Source: EW11 sp035765635 (GTDB lineage Bacteria; Verrucomicrobiota; Verrucomicrobiia; Opitutales; Opitutaceae). Taken from it: 64,000 nt of DNA. The translations under genes were made by a program, and so were the position numbers. The notes beneath the pieces are model-generated. The model made no database searches. It saw only the letters and a list, made by a program, of their open reading frames with translations, and was not told where the DNA came from. Shown here in pieces: positions 42,188-51,280 of the stretch (position 1 is its first letter; every line of letters starts with the position of its first letter). Location: assembly GCA_035765635.1 (NCBI GenBank), contig DASTWZ010000031.1, positions 1 through 64,000 on the forward strand, in the 5' to 3' direction.

Positions 42188-45100
42188 TTAGAACTTGAGC
42201 GTGTTCGTCCAAGTAATGACGCGCGGCTCGGGAATCCGAGACGTCGCGGGGCTGCCGTCAGGCTGGACCGTGATTGGAATCAGGTCCTTGTCGGCAAACA
42301 CATTTCGAACGTTCAGCTGAGTGCGCCACGTGTAGCGACGCGTGAGCTTGCGCTCATAGCCGACCCACAAGTCGATCGATGTCTCGGCCGGGCCTTTCCA
42401 CGGATTTTCCAAATCGAAAAAGCCGTTCTTAACGGGATAGCCAACGATGATGCCGTCCTGCCAGCGCCACGCGCCGCCGATGTTGACGCCCTTGAGCACG
42501 CCGTCACGAAAATCGTAGTTCGTGATCGCATTGATGCGCCAAGGACGAAGCTCGGGGACGTCAGCGTTTTCTTGGAGGCGATAGAGCAGATACGATGCGT
42601 AGAACTCGGTGTTCCAAACCTGCCGCACCGTTTGCGTGCCACCCAGAGAACCGTTCCACATGCGAACGTCACCGGCCGGGCCCTGATAGAACGTATTCCG
42701 AGCATCGACCCACTCGGCGAGCGACGAGGCGATGTTCAAGCGGCTTGCCGTCGTCTTCGCCGCATTGATGGTGATGTTCCAACCTGGCGTCGGTTGAGCG
42801 GTGAGTTCGTACTCCGTACCTTTGGATTCCGTGTCGCCCGTGATGGCTAGAGAACTCGGCTGGCTCCAATTCAAGAGACCACCCGCCCAACCCTTCGTGT
42901 AATCGATCGTTGCGCGGTTATTGAAACCCCACGCGCTGTCGAACGCGGCAGGAGGCAGGTTCTTTGGATCCGTAAACGCGGCGATTGCAGCGTTCTGCGC
43001 CGCCAGGGCGTCGGCAATGCTTTGGCCGGGTTGCGGCTGATAGCGCAACACCGCGATGTTTGGATCGATGCGCGCAGAGGCCGGATCATCCGGGTTCTCG
43101 AGAGCGTAGTTGCTCTTGAAGGTTTCAATGCCTCCTTCAGCCCACTTCGCGAACGAGTAACCCCAGGATTCATTTGCGCCCAGGCGATACACCGAGACGA
43201 GATTGCCGGTGCCGCCGCCGTCCAAACTGGCGTTTTTAACTTCCGTCTTGTACCAATTAATCTTGAACGCGATACGGTCGTTCAAGGTGCTGATCGTGAT
43301 ACCCATGTCACGCGTCTTGCCCGTTGGCGAAGCGAGCGAAGCGCCGAAGATGTCCGTACGGCCACCCGCGGGTTGGAAGTTATCGGAACGATTGTAGAAG
43401 ACACTGATGTCCGTTCCGTAGGGAAGCTTTTCTTTGATGAACTTTGGCGTGTGGACGACGACGCTCCAGCTGCGGGAGATGCCGGACTCGTCATTGTAAG
43501 TTACGCCATTGCTGCCGACACCTTCATCGTCAGCGGAATTAGGGAGTTTCCAATTTGGATTCTTATAATCATCCACCTGGGAACCATCCTGGAACTGCGG
43601 CGAGTGGCCGGCGTTACGCGAAAGGGATTTATCCTTACGATAGCCGAATGTTGGAACAATCGTTTCGTCCCAAAAATAGCCCTGCCAGATAGCAGCGTAG
43701 GACTTCACCTTGTCCTGGAACTTAACCGCGCTATTCGTTGCGATCAGGTCGTCGCGATTGGTGCCGTTGTAGCCGTCCAAGACCCGGAAGGGCTTGTCGA
43801 CCCAGCCCACGAGATCGTAGAGATTCGGTGGGTCAGAGACTGGACGATTGGTCGCGACGGCGCCGCTGAAATCGCGGATCGTGCCGCTATACAGCGATTG
43901 ACGAGCTTCGAGACCGGGCAAGTTCGCGCCGCTCGCACTGCTCATGCCGCGGAGATCTCCGCCAAGATAATTGACGGATTCAAGACGGCGACTGTTCACC
44001 GTCTGTGCATCCGGCCGCCAGAGCTGATCCGTCGCGTAGGAATACCAGGACTTTTGCTCCTGATTGTGCTCCTGTGTTTGATATAGACCGGTGAATACGT
44101 GCCGACCAAGGATCGAGGTGAGGAGTGAATTTCCCAGGAAATCCTTGAAATTCAGTTCGCCGAATCCAGTCAGACGCAGCGAACGGCGATCGCTAAATTT
44201 ATCCGCATTGTTGCCAGCGGAGCCGACCACCAGCGCGCGACCCACATTTGGGTTAGGCCGTCCATCTGGAAGAACACTCTGGACTTCTACTGTAAGGTAC
44301 GGATTGCCGATGAGAGCATCGTCTTCCTGCTTGTAGGACTGACGATCGAACGCCGCTTCAAAGCCGAGCTTGTTATTAAAGAAGGTTTGATTGAGCGCTA
44401 TATTATAGCTGTGGAAGTTTTGCAGTTCCTGTTTATTCGGTCCGTCGATCAGCTTATTATAGAAGTCGAAGATGCTCGGATCTGATAACGTCTGGTCTTT
44501 ATAGACACCCAGCTCGTAGTTTTGGAGTTTCGCTTGGCCGGCGTAGTCGTGGTACGCAACAATACCTTTCGATACAGACCACGGAATAATCACGCTCGCC
44601 GGGGGGGCCGGATTCTTCGTGTTCTGGGAACCGGTAAACCAATAATCGAGATTGCTCGACTTCGGGTCGCCGAATACCGCGACGGGTTCATCGAAGATCG
44701 CGCCGCCATAAGCACCGAGCCACGGCTGGAAGTTCGGATTGGGACCGCCTTTGCTGTCGGTGCTGAACACCGCGCCATTATCCGGACTGTAGTTTGCGCC
44801 ACCTGGGTTAACTTGATCCGGCGCGTTTTTTCCGAGATTACGAGCGTCGTACACCTGTTTGTTCATCGCCGTGAACCAAGGCGTGATCGCGTCGACCGGA
44901 GGCGTGATACGCGGACGATTGGCCACGACATTACCTGTCTCGAAGTTGGCACGAATTTGCGTGTTCATGCCGTTAATCTTCAGGAATCCTGGTTCGTAAC
45001 GAAGCGCGCCGTAGGCCCGCTTGTCGTGCGCGAAAGCGGGATCCTGCTGGAACTTCGTTTCGTCGTTCAACGCGCTAATGCGGACCGCGAGTTCATTCTT

Positions 45101-45766
45101 CAGAATGACTTTATTGAAATCAGCGGATTCACGCGTGCTGCCGAAGCTTCCAATGCGGAACTCGATCTTGTTTTCGTCTTTGAAGCTAGCCGTGTTAAGG
45201 CTGCTGTTCACGATACCGGCGGGACTGCCAATACCGAAAAGAATCGAATTGGGTCCGCGCTGAAGGTCGACACGACCAACATTGTAACTGTCCCACGGAA
45301 TATCCGTAAGGAAAAAGTCGCGAGTGTTATCTGCCTCAGCGAGACCGCGCACACGTGTGTTCGTTTGCGGGCTGCTGCGTTGGTTGCGCGTGTTGATCGA
45401 CTGGCCGTTGCCGGCGCCGACGAAGTTACCGCTTTGGCCGCCGACTTCTGTGCTCGTGGTATAAACGAGCAGGTCCTGCGAGCTAGTGGATCCGGTGTCT
45501 TGAAGGAATTTTGCGGTCACGACCTGAATGGCCGAGCCGACGTCCTTCAGGTCCGTACGGATACGGGTTCCGGCCAACGTCGCCTTGGCGGCGTAGCTGT
45601 CCGGGTCTTCTGCAGCCTGGATGACGAACGGAGACAGCTCGATGGTTTCATCTTCACTGTTTCCGGCTGGGGGGGCACTGGGTGCTGCCTGCGCAGCGAG
45701 GCGGGGTGCCGCTACTGCTAGCAATGCGGCGAGGATCGATCCCGCCGATGCATGTTTGTAGGTCAT
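42188..45766 (-). CDS. TonB-dependent outer-membrane receptor (Opitutaceae type)
   Basis: A 1192-residue protein with a signal peptide ending near 'RLAAQA'. The stretch 'ETIELSPFVIQAAEDPDSYAA' (pattern) and 'TLAGTRIRTDLKDVGSAIQV' form the N-terminal lead and start of the plug domain. Further plug signatures are 'VRGLAEADNTRDFF' and 'VDLQRGPNSILFGIGSPAG'. The remaining ~950 residues are beta-barrel strands and the protein ends in Phe ('TNTLKF'), as outer-membrane barrels do. Substrate unknown; large receptors of this type import complex ligands such as glycans or siderophores. TonB itself is encoded at 53.5 kb. A sigma70-like promoter may lie about 225 bases upstream. Confidence 0.93.
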   Translation of the reverse strand: MTYKHASAGSILAALLAVAAPRLAAQAAPSAPPAGNSEDETIELSPFVIQAAEDPDSYAAKATLAGTRIRTDLKDVGSAIQVVTAKFLQDTGSTSSQDLLVYTTSTEVGGQSGNFVGAGNGQSINTRNQRSSPQTNTRVRGLAEADNTRDFFLTDIPWDSYNVGRVDLQRGPNSILFGIGSPAGIVNSSLNTASFKDENKIEFRIGSFGSTRESADFNKVILKNELAVRISALNDETKFQQDPAFAHDKRAYGALRYEPGFLKINGMNTQIRANFETGNVVANRPRITPPVDAITPWFTAMNKQVYDARNLGKNAPDQVNPGGANYSPDNGAVFSTDSKGGPNPNFQPWLGAYGGAIFDEPVAVFGDPKSSNLDYWFTGSQNTKNPAPPASVIIPWSVSKGIVAYHDYAGQAKLQNYELGVYKDQTLSDPSIFDFYNKLIDGPNKQELQNFHSYNIALNQTFFNNKLGFEAAFDRQSYKQEDDALIGNPYLTVEVQSVLPDGRPNPNVGRALVVGSAGNNADKFSDRRSLRLTGFGELNFKDFLGNSLLTSILGRHVFTGLYQTQEHNQEQKSWYSYATDQLWRPDAQTVNSRRLESVNYLGGDLRGMSSASGANLPGLEARQSLYSGTIRDFSGAVATNRPVSDPPNLYDLVGWVDKPFRVLDGYNGTNRDDLIATNSAVKFQDKVKSYAAIWQGYFWDETIVPTFGYRKDKSLSRNAGHSPQFQDGSQVDDYKNPNWKLPNSADDEGVGSNGVTYNDESGISRSWSVVVHTPKFIKEKLPYGTDISVFYNRSDNFQPAGGRTDIFGASLASPTGKTRDMGITISTLNDRIAFKINWYKTEVKNASLDGGGTGNLVSVYRLGANESWGYSFAKWAEGGIETFKSNYALENPDDPASARIDPNIAVLRYQPQPGQSIADALAAQNAAIAAFTDPKNLPPAAFDSAWGFNNRATIDYTKGWAGGLLNWSQPSSLAITGDTESKGTEYELTAQPTPGWNITINAAKTTASRLNIASSLAEWVDARNTFYQGPAGDVRMWNGSLGGTQTVRQVWNTEFYASYLLYRLQENADVPELRPWRINAITNYDFRDGVLKGVNIGGAWRWQDGIIVGYPVKNGFFDLENPWKGPAETSIDLWVGYERKLTRRYTWRTQLNVRNVFADKDLIPITVQPDGSPATSRIPEPRVITWTNTLKF

Positions 45767-46199
45767 TTTATTGGTATTAGTACGTTTGCGCTATCGTTCT
45801 CTAACGGGGAAAAAGAGCGAAATGGCTGCGTCAGCTGAATGCAGATTCACACGCGAGCCGCAGCGTCCACGGCAAAACGAGACGAATCGACGCGAAGCGA
45901 TGTCGCGCGTGGCATTCGCAGGTTAGCGTTCAAAAAAAAGGGGCTATTTTGGGGGAACAAACGAGAGTCGTTGCTTCTGACTCAACTAGCGAAGCTTCAG
46001 CCAAGCCTGTCAATGTGATTTAGCGCAAAATTAGGCAAATGCTATAGTTTGCGTGGCGGAGTTCTGGACATGGCGAGCCACTTTCACTGGCGCCAGTTCG
46101 ATGGGTATGTCTGGTAGTTCGGCGTTTTTCCTCAGTGCTTTAACGCCAAACACGGATGCTGCGCCTGCAGCACAAGCCTTCCGTAAAAACCGAACAGAA
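45767..46199. other. Gene-free leader region between the receptor gene and tRNA-Gly
   Basis: No coding region is supported here. It contains an A-run followed by GGGGCTATTTTGGGG near 45930-45956 and a possible promoter at 45985-46013. The 220-base distance from that promoter to the receptor ATG would leave a long 5' leader; I see no riboswitch fold that I recognise. Confidence 0.6.
45985..46013 (-). promoter_or_regulatory. Possible sigma70-type promoter for the TonB-dependent receptor
   Basis: On the minus strand a perfect -35 TTGACA (46013-46008) is followed after 17 bases by GCTAGT (45990-45985), a weak -10 (three of six). It points toward the receptor gene. Confidence 0.3.
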
Positions 46200-46270
46200 T
46201 GCGCCACGTCGGAATCGAACCGACGACCCATGCTTGGGAAGCACGTGTTTTACCACTAAACTAGTAGCGC
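46200..46270 (-). tRNA. tRNA-Gly (anticodon CCC)
   Basis: Read on the minus strand, all arms fold. The acceptor is GCGCTAC/GTGGCGC (one G-T pair), the D stem is GTTT/AAAC, and the anticodon stem CGTGC/GCATG has loop TTCCCAA. The T arm is GTCGG-TTCGAAT-CCGAC and the discriminator is A. No CCA is encoded after the discriminator. A TATAAC box at 46312-46307, 37 bases upstream, could be its -10 element. Confidence 0.93.
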
Positions 46271-46414
46271 GTATCCGGCCGTGCCGGCCGCGAATGTGCC
46301 GTATGAGTTATACTCGGCAGACGGCGGGACAAGATTATTTCCAGCCGCGCAGGCCCTGCTCCAGCATGCCCCCCGCTTGACCGGCTGAGGCCCGACCTGT
46401 TGATTGACCTTTCC

Positions 46415-48172
46415 ATGGTTTCGCCAGCCGACTCCGCGCCTTCCCTCACTGTCATCCTCGCGTTCGACACGAGCAATCGCCTCGCGGTGCGTCGCGCCGG
46501 AACGAAAACAGGATTGGCCTTCGTCGGCGCCGACTTGGCCATGGCCACGGATCGGCTCGAGGCTCATTTCAAGACGCACACGCCGCTCCGCTCGCGTTTC
46601 GAAATCACCCATCAAGCATCGACCTATCGCGTGCACCTGACCCAGGTCCAGGGGCAGCCCGCAGACAACGAAGTGCATTTCGTCGCGATCGATGATTTGC
46701 GTCGCGACCAAACCGCCCTGGCCGGCTCGCTCACCGCGGTCCTCGACGCGCTCACTCCGTTTCTCATCGAGGTCCCCTACCTTCACCTCAACGACAACGA
46801 CTTCATCTACAAATTCCGCCCCGATAAAGAGCGAAACCGCAGTATCTACGGACTGGATACGGCTGCCTCGGCGCTCTACCAGTCGAAATTGTGCAGCGCG
46901 ATCAAGGAACTGGCCCGCACGCATGAGCGCACCGCCTCTTCACCCGTCGCGCTGGATTTCGGCGCGGTGCAATATCTGATTCCGAGTCACTTCGGCTTCT
47001 GCCTGGGCGTGAAGAACGCCATCGAACGCGCCTACGAATCGCTCGCGGAAAATCCCGGCAAGCGCGTCTTCATGCTCAGTGAGTTGATCCACAATCCCTA
47101 CGTGAACGAGGACCTTCTCCGCCGCGGGCTGCGCTATCTACAGAGCGACAAAGGCGTGCCGTACACCACCAATGGCCAAAAGGCCACCGGCGCGCCCGGC
47201 GAAACGCTGCTGTGGGACTCGCTCAACTCCGAAGACATCGTCATCATTCCGGCCTTCGGCGCGACCGATGACGACAAGCGCCGCCTCGTCAGCAAGGGCG
47301 TGCCGATCTACCGCTACGATGCCACCTGCATGCTTGTGGAAAAGGTCTGGAAGGCCGCCCGCAACCTCGGCCGTGAGGGCTACACCGTCGTCATTCACGG
47401 GAAACATGAGCATGAGGAGACGAAGGCCACGTTCTCGAACGCCAAGCGCTACGCGCCCGCCGTCATCGTGCGCAACATGGACGAAGCCCGTAAACTGGGA
47501 CTGATCATCTCCTCGAGCGATCCGGCCGTGCGGGCGACATTCTATCAAATTTTCGCCAACAAACACACGCCTGGGTTCGACGTCGATCGCGACCTGCAGC
47601 GCATCGCCGTCGTGAATCAAACCACGCTTCTCATGAACGAGACGCTCGAAATCGTCGACTACCTGCGGCAGGTTTATCGCGACCGCTACGGCGAAACCGA
47701 CGGCGCCGTGCGCGTCGGCGGTAGTGCCAAAGGGGATACGCTTTGCTACGCGACGCAGGTCAACCAGGACGCGCTGGGCAAGGCGCTCGACGAGCACCTC
47801 GATGCCGCATTCGTGATCGGCGGAAAAAATTCCTCGAACACCTATCAACTCTATCGCCTCTGCGAACAGCGCCTGGGCAAACGGGCATTCTTTATCCAGA
47901 GCGAGGCCAACATTCGTTCGCGCGACGAAATCGAGCACCACGTTTTTCCCGCGCACGGTTCAGCGGGCGGACGGCACCACGACGTGGTCGAGACCCATCC
48001 GCTGCCTGCCGGCGGAAAGCCTTATCGCGTCCTGCTCACCGGCGGAGCGTCATGTCCGGACGGAATCATTCAGCAAGTGATCACGCGCATCAACAGTCTC
48101 TTCCCCGCCGAACAATTGCGCCCGATCGATGACGTGCTCGGCGACTTGGTCGCGATTCAGGAGAAAAACTGA
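46415..48172 (+). CDS. ispH: IspH, 4-hydroxy-3-methylbut-2-enyl diphosphate reductase, cyanobacterial/plant type with N-terminal extension
   Basis: A 585-residue protein from the ATG at 46415. The IspH domain starts near residue 188 and has the three [4Fe-4S] cysteines: 'HFGFCLGVKNA' (C196), 'DATCMLVEKVW' and 'GGASCPDGII'. The catalytic Glu region is 'IHGKHEHEETKAT'. Segments such as 'SELIHNPYVNEDL', 'IPAFGATDDDKRRL', 'GFDVDRDLQRIAVVNQTT' and 'VIGGKNSSNT' match the longer plant/cyanobacterial branch rather than E. coli IspH. Residues 1-185 form an extra domain of alpha/beta character ('VHFVAIDDLRRDQTALAGSL') that I do not recognise. It makes IPP and DMAPP in the MEP pathway begun by dxs. Confidence 0.92.
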   Translation: MVSPADSAPSLTVILAFDTSNRLAVRRAGTKTGLAFVGADLAMATDRLEAHFKTHTPLRSRFEITHQASTYRVHLTQVQGQPADNEVHFVAIDDLRRDQTALAGSLTAVLDALTPFLIEVPYLHLNDNDFIYKFRPDKERNRSIYGLDTAASALYQSKLCSAIKELARTHERTASSPVALDFGAVQYLIPSHFGFCLGVKNAIERAYESLAENPGKRVFMLSELIHNPYVNEDLLRRGLRYLQSDKGVPYTTNGQKATGAPGETLLWDSLNSEDIVIIPAFGATDDDKRRLVSKGVPIYRYDATCMLVEKVWKAARNLGREGYTVVIHGKHEHEETKATFSNAKRYAPAVIVRNMDEARKLGLIISSSDPAVRATFYQIFANKHTPGFDVDRDLQRIAVVNQTTLLMNETLEIVDYLRQVYRDRYGETDGAVRVGGSAKGDTLCYATQVNQDALGKALDEHLDAAFVIGGKNSSNTYQLYRLCEQRLGKRAFFIQSEANIRSRDEIEHHVFPAHGSAGGRHHDVVETHPLPAGGKPYRVLLTGGASCPDGIIQQVITRINSLFPAEQLRPIDDVLGDLVAIQEKN

Positions 48173-48177
48173 GCGCC

Positions 48178-48207
48178 AAAAAAAGCCGCGGCTCGAAAAC
48201 CGCGGCT
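48178..48207 (-). terminator. Terminator of the outer-membrane protein gene
   Basis: AGCCGCGG (48184-48191) pairs with CCGCGGCT (48200-48207). On the minus strand the stem is followed by seven T (48184-48178). It lies between convergent ispH and the barrel-protein gene; the T-run orientation serves the latter. Confidence 0.85.
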
Positions 48208-48235
48208 CATCTTGGACGTTAGTAAATAAGCGCGC

Positions 48236-49426
48236 TCAGAAACGCGTAATCATACCGAGGCGGAACGATGTTCCTTTTCCAATTTCAACGTGGGCGTTTT
48301 GATTAGCCCACTGTTGGTCGAACTTGCCTAGACGCTCGTAAACCGCGCCAGCAAAAATACCTGTGCGGAACGTGAACCAGAACTCCGCATTGATCTCCGC
48401 ATAAGCGCCAATCTTGAAGAACCGTTCGCGATTCTCGGTTTGGAGCGCGTTATATTTCAATGTAGGCGAGGTAATCAGCATGTCCGTTCGGAACGTGGAG
48501 CCTGCGATGGCCGCGGCCGGTCCAGCGGTTAGAGAAACGGAAAAACGGTTGGAGAACTGGTAGCGAAATTGGGGCCCGAGACGGACAATATAATATGCAG
48601 ACTTGAGCTGCCATGTACCGTTGATTTGCGCGCCATTCGCGACGGTGGTGGTCGTGCTCGACGTCGGGTTTTGTGAAATCGCTACAGTGTCTTCAGTAAC
48701 CGAAACTACTTTGTCGCCATCATAATTAGTGACAACGTGCGGAGCGGTGTAAACTGCCAGTGATGCATCTGGGGAAGCCGGCGCAGTTTGCCCAAACAAA
48801 TCATAACGGTCTGTGGTGGTGACGAGATCCGCCGTGATGGTTTTTGAAACCTGTCCATTGATTTCACCAAGACCAACCGATGCGACCAACCCCCAACTCC
48901 CGCGCTTGCCGATGCGCCCGATCTCGCGGCCAAACTGAAGGTCGAATCCGGCGCTCGCCCCTCCGTCAGCCTCCGCACTTCCGCCGGTAGAAACCGTTTC
49001 AGAACGGTGCATGAAAATTGCCCCGTCAGACGCCTGTGTCTCTGAACTGTCATACGTCCAGTAGCGGGTCTTCCCGTCCTGATAAGCAAGATAATCCGCA
49101 GGCACGTTGAGGTTCGCATCAGTACTTTGGTAACGACCATTGACTGGTGTTTTCCCGGCCTCGTCCGCCCGCAGAGTCTTACTGTCCAGGCCGACTACGC
49201 CGTCATCGTAGGTTCGCGTACCCGAGACTGGGTCCAAAATCGGAGACGAAATCGTCCCCAGGCCAGTAAATGAAACCTTCGATGAACTCGGCCGGATGTT
49301 GAGTGAGGCGGAAAACGTATTTTTCGGCCGCCGTGTGAAAATGAACGAAAGGTCTGTCTGGGCGAATGCCGTGCCGGTAGTACCGATCAGGCTCAACAAG
49401 AGTACGCGCGGAAGGAGTGATTTCAT
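48236..49426 (-). CDS. Exported protein, probable outer-membrane beta-barrel
   Basis: A 396-residue protein with a signal peptide ('LLLSLIGTTGTAFAQ'). The mature chain alternates short amphipathic strands with aromatic ends ('YYIVRLGPQFRYQFSNRFSVSL', quoted in part; 'AEINAEFWFTFRTGIFAGAVYERL') and closes with '...FRLGMITRF', a terminal Phe typical of BamA-dependent barrels. A long polar Thr/Ser-rich stretch ('TSSTTTTVANGAQ') would be an extracellular loop. No specific family is recognised. It is monocistronic with its own terminator. Confidence 0.7.
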   Translation of the reverse strand: MKSLLPRVLLLSLIGTTGTAFAQTDLSFIFTRRPKNTFSASLNIRPSSSKVSFTGLGTISSPILDPVSGTRTYDDGVVGLDSKTLRADEAGKTPVNGRYQSTDANLNVPADYLAYQDGKTRYWTYDSSETQASDGAIFMHRSETVSTGGSAEADGGASAGFDLQFGREIGRIGKRGSWGLVASVGLGEINGQVSKTITADLVTTTDRYDLFGQTAPASPDASLAVYTAPHVVTNYDGDKVVSVTEDTVAISQNPTSSTTTTVANGAQINGTWQLKSAYYIVRLGPQFRYQFSNRFSVSLTAGPAAAIAGSTFRTDMLITSPTLKYNALQTENRERFFKIGAYAEINAEFWFTFRTGIFAGAVYERLGKFDQQWANQNAHVEIGKGTSFRLGMITRF

Positions 49427-49523
49427 GGAAACGAACCTACAAGGACGCCAACATCTTTAGAAAGTTGCGAGCAATCTTTCAGCCCGCTTTCCAGAGGCCT
49501 GCCCCCTCGCCGACTTCGCTTCC

Positions 49524-50225
49524 CTACTCCGTAAATTCGTTGAACTTCTTCGCGGCGGCTTTCTCCGCCTGCAAGCTCGCTGCCAAAGCCGGGTCGAAGG
49601 TCGCTTCCCGCTCGCGAACCTTCCGCTCGCGTCGCGCCAGATCTTCCGCGAGCTGCTCGAGTTCCGTTTCCTTCTCCTGGTGCTCCTGCACCTTCTGAAA
49701 CAGCTTCGTCTCGCTCTCGTCCAAAAACGCCTCGCGCTCACGCATCGCCTGGCGCTGCCCCTGCAAAGACTCCTGCTGGCGCTCGATCTCCGCCTTCAAT
49801 TTGGTCAACGCCGCTTCCTCCGCTTGCGACAGCGGGCGCGAATCGCCCGGAGAATTTTGCTTGGCCTTGCTCGCCTCCAAAAGCGATTCCCGGGCGCGCA
49901 GCAAGTTTTCGGTTTCCGCCATGTCGCGCTCTCGCTCCAAAAGCCGCGCTTCGAATTCCTGCAAGGTCCGCTCACGCTCCTCGAGCTTGGTTGAAAGTTG
50001 TTTCAACGATCTCTCCAGTTCCGCGATCTTCTCTGCGCCGATATCCACCGGGTCGCCCCATGGATTGCGCGTCGCAGTGCGAATGGCCGTGATCGTTTTC
50101 TGCGTCTCGGCGGCAGTTTCCGACATTTCGAACGGCGAACGCAGCCGACGCTTCGGCAAAACCAAAGGTTTTTCCGTTTCCCGTTTCGGTGGGAACTTGA
50201 TCGGGACTGGCGTCTGCTCAGGCAT
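49524..50225 (-). CDS. Coiled-coil protein of the ParA-like cluster
   Basis: A 233-residue cytoplasmic protein. The first 55 residues are basic and proline-rich ('PIKFPPKRETEKPLVLPKRR'). Residues about 60-215 form a nearly continuous coiled coil rich in E, R, Q and L ('LKQLSTKLEERERTLQEFEA', 'LAEDLARRERKVREREATFD'). It is the third gene after ParA (35-base gap from the preceding gene). In ParA-type cargo-positioning systems a coiled-coil or basic-tailed partner usually stimulates the ATPase or links the cargo; that role here is inference. No family recognised. Confidence 0.75.
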   Translation of the reverse strand: MPEQTPVPIKFPPKRETEKPLVLPKRRLRSPFEMSETAAETQKTITAIRTATRNPWGDPVDIGAEKIAELERSLKQLSTKLEERERTLQEFEARLLERERDMAETENLLRARESLLEASKAKQNSPGDSRPLSQAEEAALTKLKAEIERQQESLQGQRQAMREREAFLDESETKLFQKVQEHQEKETELEQLAEDLARRERKVREREATFDPALAASLQAEKAAAKKFNEFTE

Positions 50226-50260
50226 GGTGGCGGTACTCCTCAGAGTATCGTCACTGCAAA

Positions 50261-51268
50261 TTACTTCTTAAACAACCGCGCGATCGCCGCGAAAAAGCCG
50301 CCTCGTCGCGGCGGCGTTTCGAACGCGGGCGGCGTGCTCGTGCGTGTTGGAGTTTTGGATACAGGCAAATTCAGATAGGCTCGCAGCAAACTGGTGATGA
50401 TGGTCTCCACGATCGCATCATTCAGCACCGCCGCCAGGCGCCCAAGAGCCACGCCGTCGTTGATCTGCTGCTGCATCGAAGCGAGATCGTCTTGGAAAAA
50501 TTCCACGTACGAGGCCGTTTGTTGCTCGATGATTCCACGCGCGTTGCGCACGTCTTCGAGCCGCGCGGTCTTTGCCCTCGCGGCGTCTTCCGGTCCAAGT
50601 CGCGCGCCGAACTCGTGCGCAATATGCGCCTGAATTTCCGGCGGAAATGCGCGCACGGTCAGCGCGAGCCCTTCGATCAAATGCAGTCCACGCTGCCCCG
50701 GGCGATAGGGCAGATACATCGCCAAGGTCCGCTCATCGATGTGCGAAAGCGCGTTGAGCAGCGCGCGAAAATCTCCGCCGACGACCACGTTCTGCGCCAT
50801 GTTCTGCGCGAACAGCGCAAACTCTTTCAACGTGCCGAGACTTTCGCTCGTGCAATACGCGCGCGTCTCCGCCGTCAACGCAACGAGCGGCATCGGAAAA
50901 TCTTCCGGAATCTCCAGCTTCGCGAAATTTTTCAGAATCGGATTGTCCTTCTCCGCCGTGACGTCGCTGAGCATTTCGCCGAATGGTTCGTCGAACGCCA
51001 AAGTCTCCCGCAGAATCGAGATGAGTTGATCGACGCGTTTCGGTTGGCCGGCGAACTGCGGCAGCGCCGACAAGTCGCCAAAGCTCAGGCCAACATACTT
51101 CGACGGCACTTCGTCCGCGCCCTCGATCGGCCAATCCGCCATGTCGAGATTTTGCGCAAGACTGCTGAGCGAGGTGTCCATCATGATCGAACTCGCGAAT
51201 GAGAGGCGCACCTTGTTCCAGTCGGCTTCTCCGTATTTTCCCACCGTGCTCGTGATTTGAGTTTCCAT
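50261..51268 (-). CDS. Uncharacterised 335-residue protein next to the ParA-like ATPase
   Basis: A soluble, helix-rich protein with no signal peptide and no family I recognise. Residues about 25-110 ('NLDMADWPIEGADEVPSKYVG' region) look globular. The middle has 'LALTVRAFPPEIQAHIAHEFG', and residues 230-300 are long helices ('ASMQQQINDGVALGRLAAVL'). The tail is a proline/threonine linker followed by a basic amphipathic end, 'RRGGFFAAIARLFKK', which could bind membrane or DNA. It starts 12 bases after the ParA gene, so they are surely co-expressed. A role as the ParA adaptor or cargo is a guess. Confidence 0.72.
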   Translation of the reverse strand: METQITSTVGKYGEADWNKVRLSFASSIMMDTSLSSLAQNLDMADWPIEGADEVPSKYVGLSFGDLSALPQFAGQPKRVDQLISILRETLAFDEPFGEMLSDVTAEKDNPILKNFAKLEIPEDFPMPLVALTAETRAYCTSESLGTLKEFALFAQNMAQNVVVGGDFRALLNALSHIDERTLAMYLPYRPGQRGLHLIEGLALTVRAFPPEIQAHIAHEFGARLGPEDAARAKTARLEDVRNARGIIEQQTASYVEFFQDDLASMQQQINDGVALGRLAAVLNDAIVETIITSLLRAYLNLPVSKTPTRTSTPPAFETPPRRGGFFAAIARLFKK

Positions 51269-51280
51269 GGCGTGGCGTGA

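Noticed and set aside
44522..45721. 399-codon plus-strand open frame
   Set aside because: Antisense to the N-terminal half of the TonB-dependent receptor; no start signal or family.
46031..46231. 66-codon minus-strand frame next to tRNA-Gly
   Set aside because: Its start lies inside the tRNA gene and there is no other start; the opposite-strand frame also runs into the tRNA.
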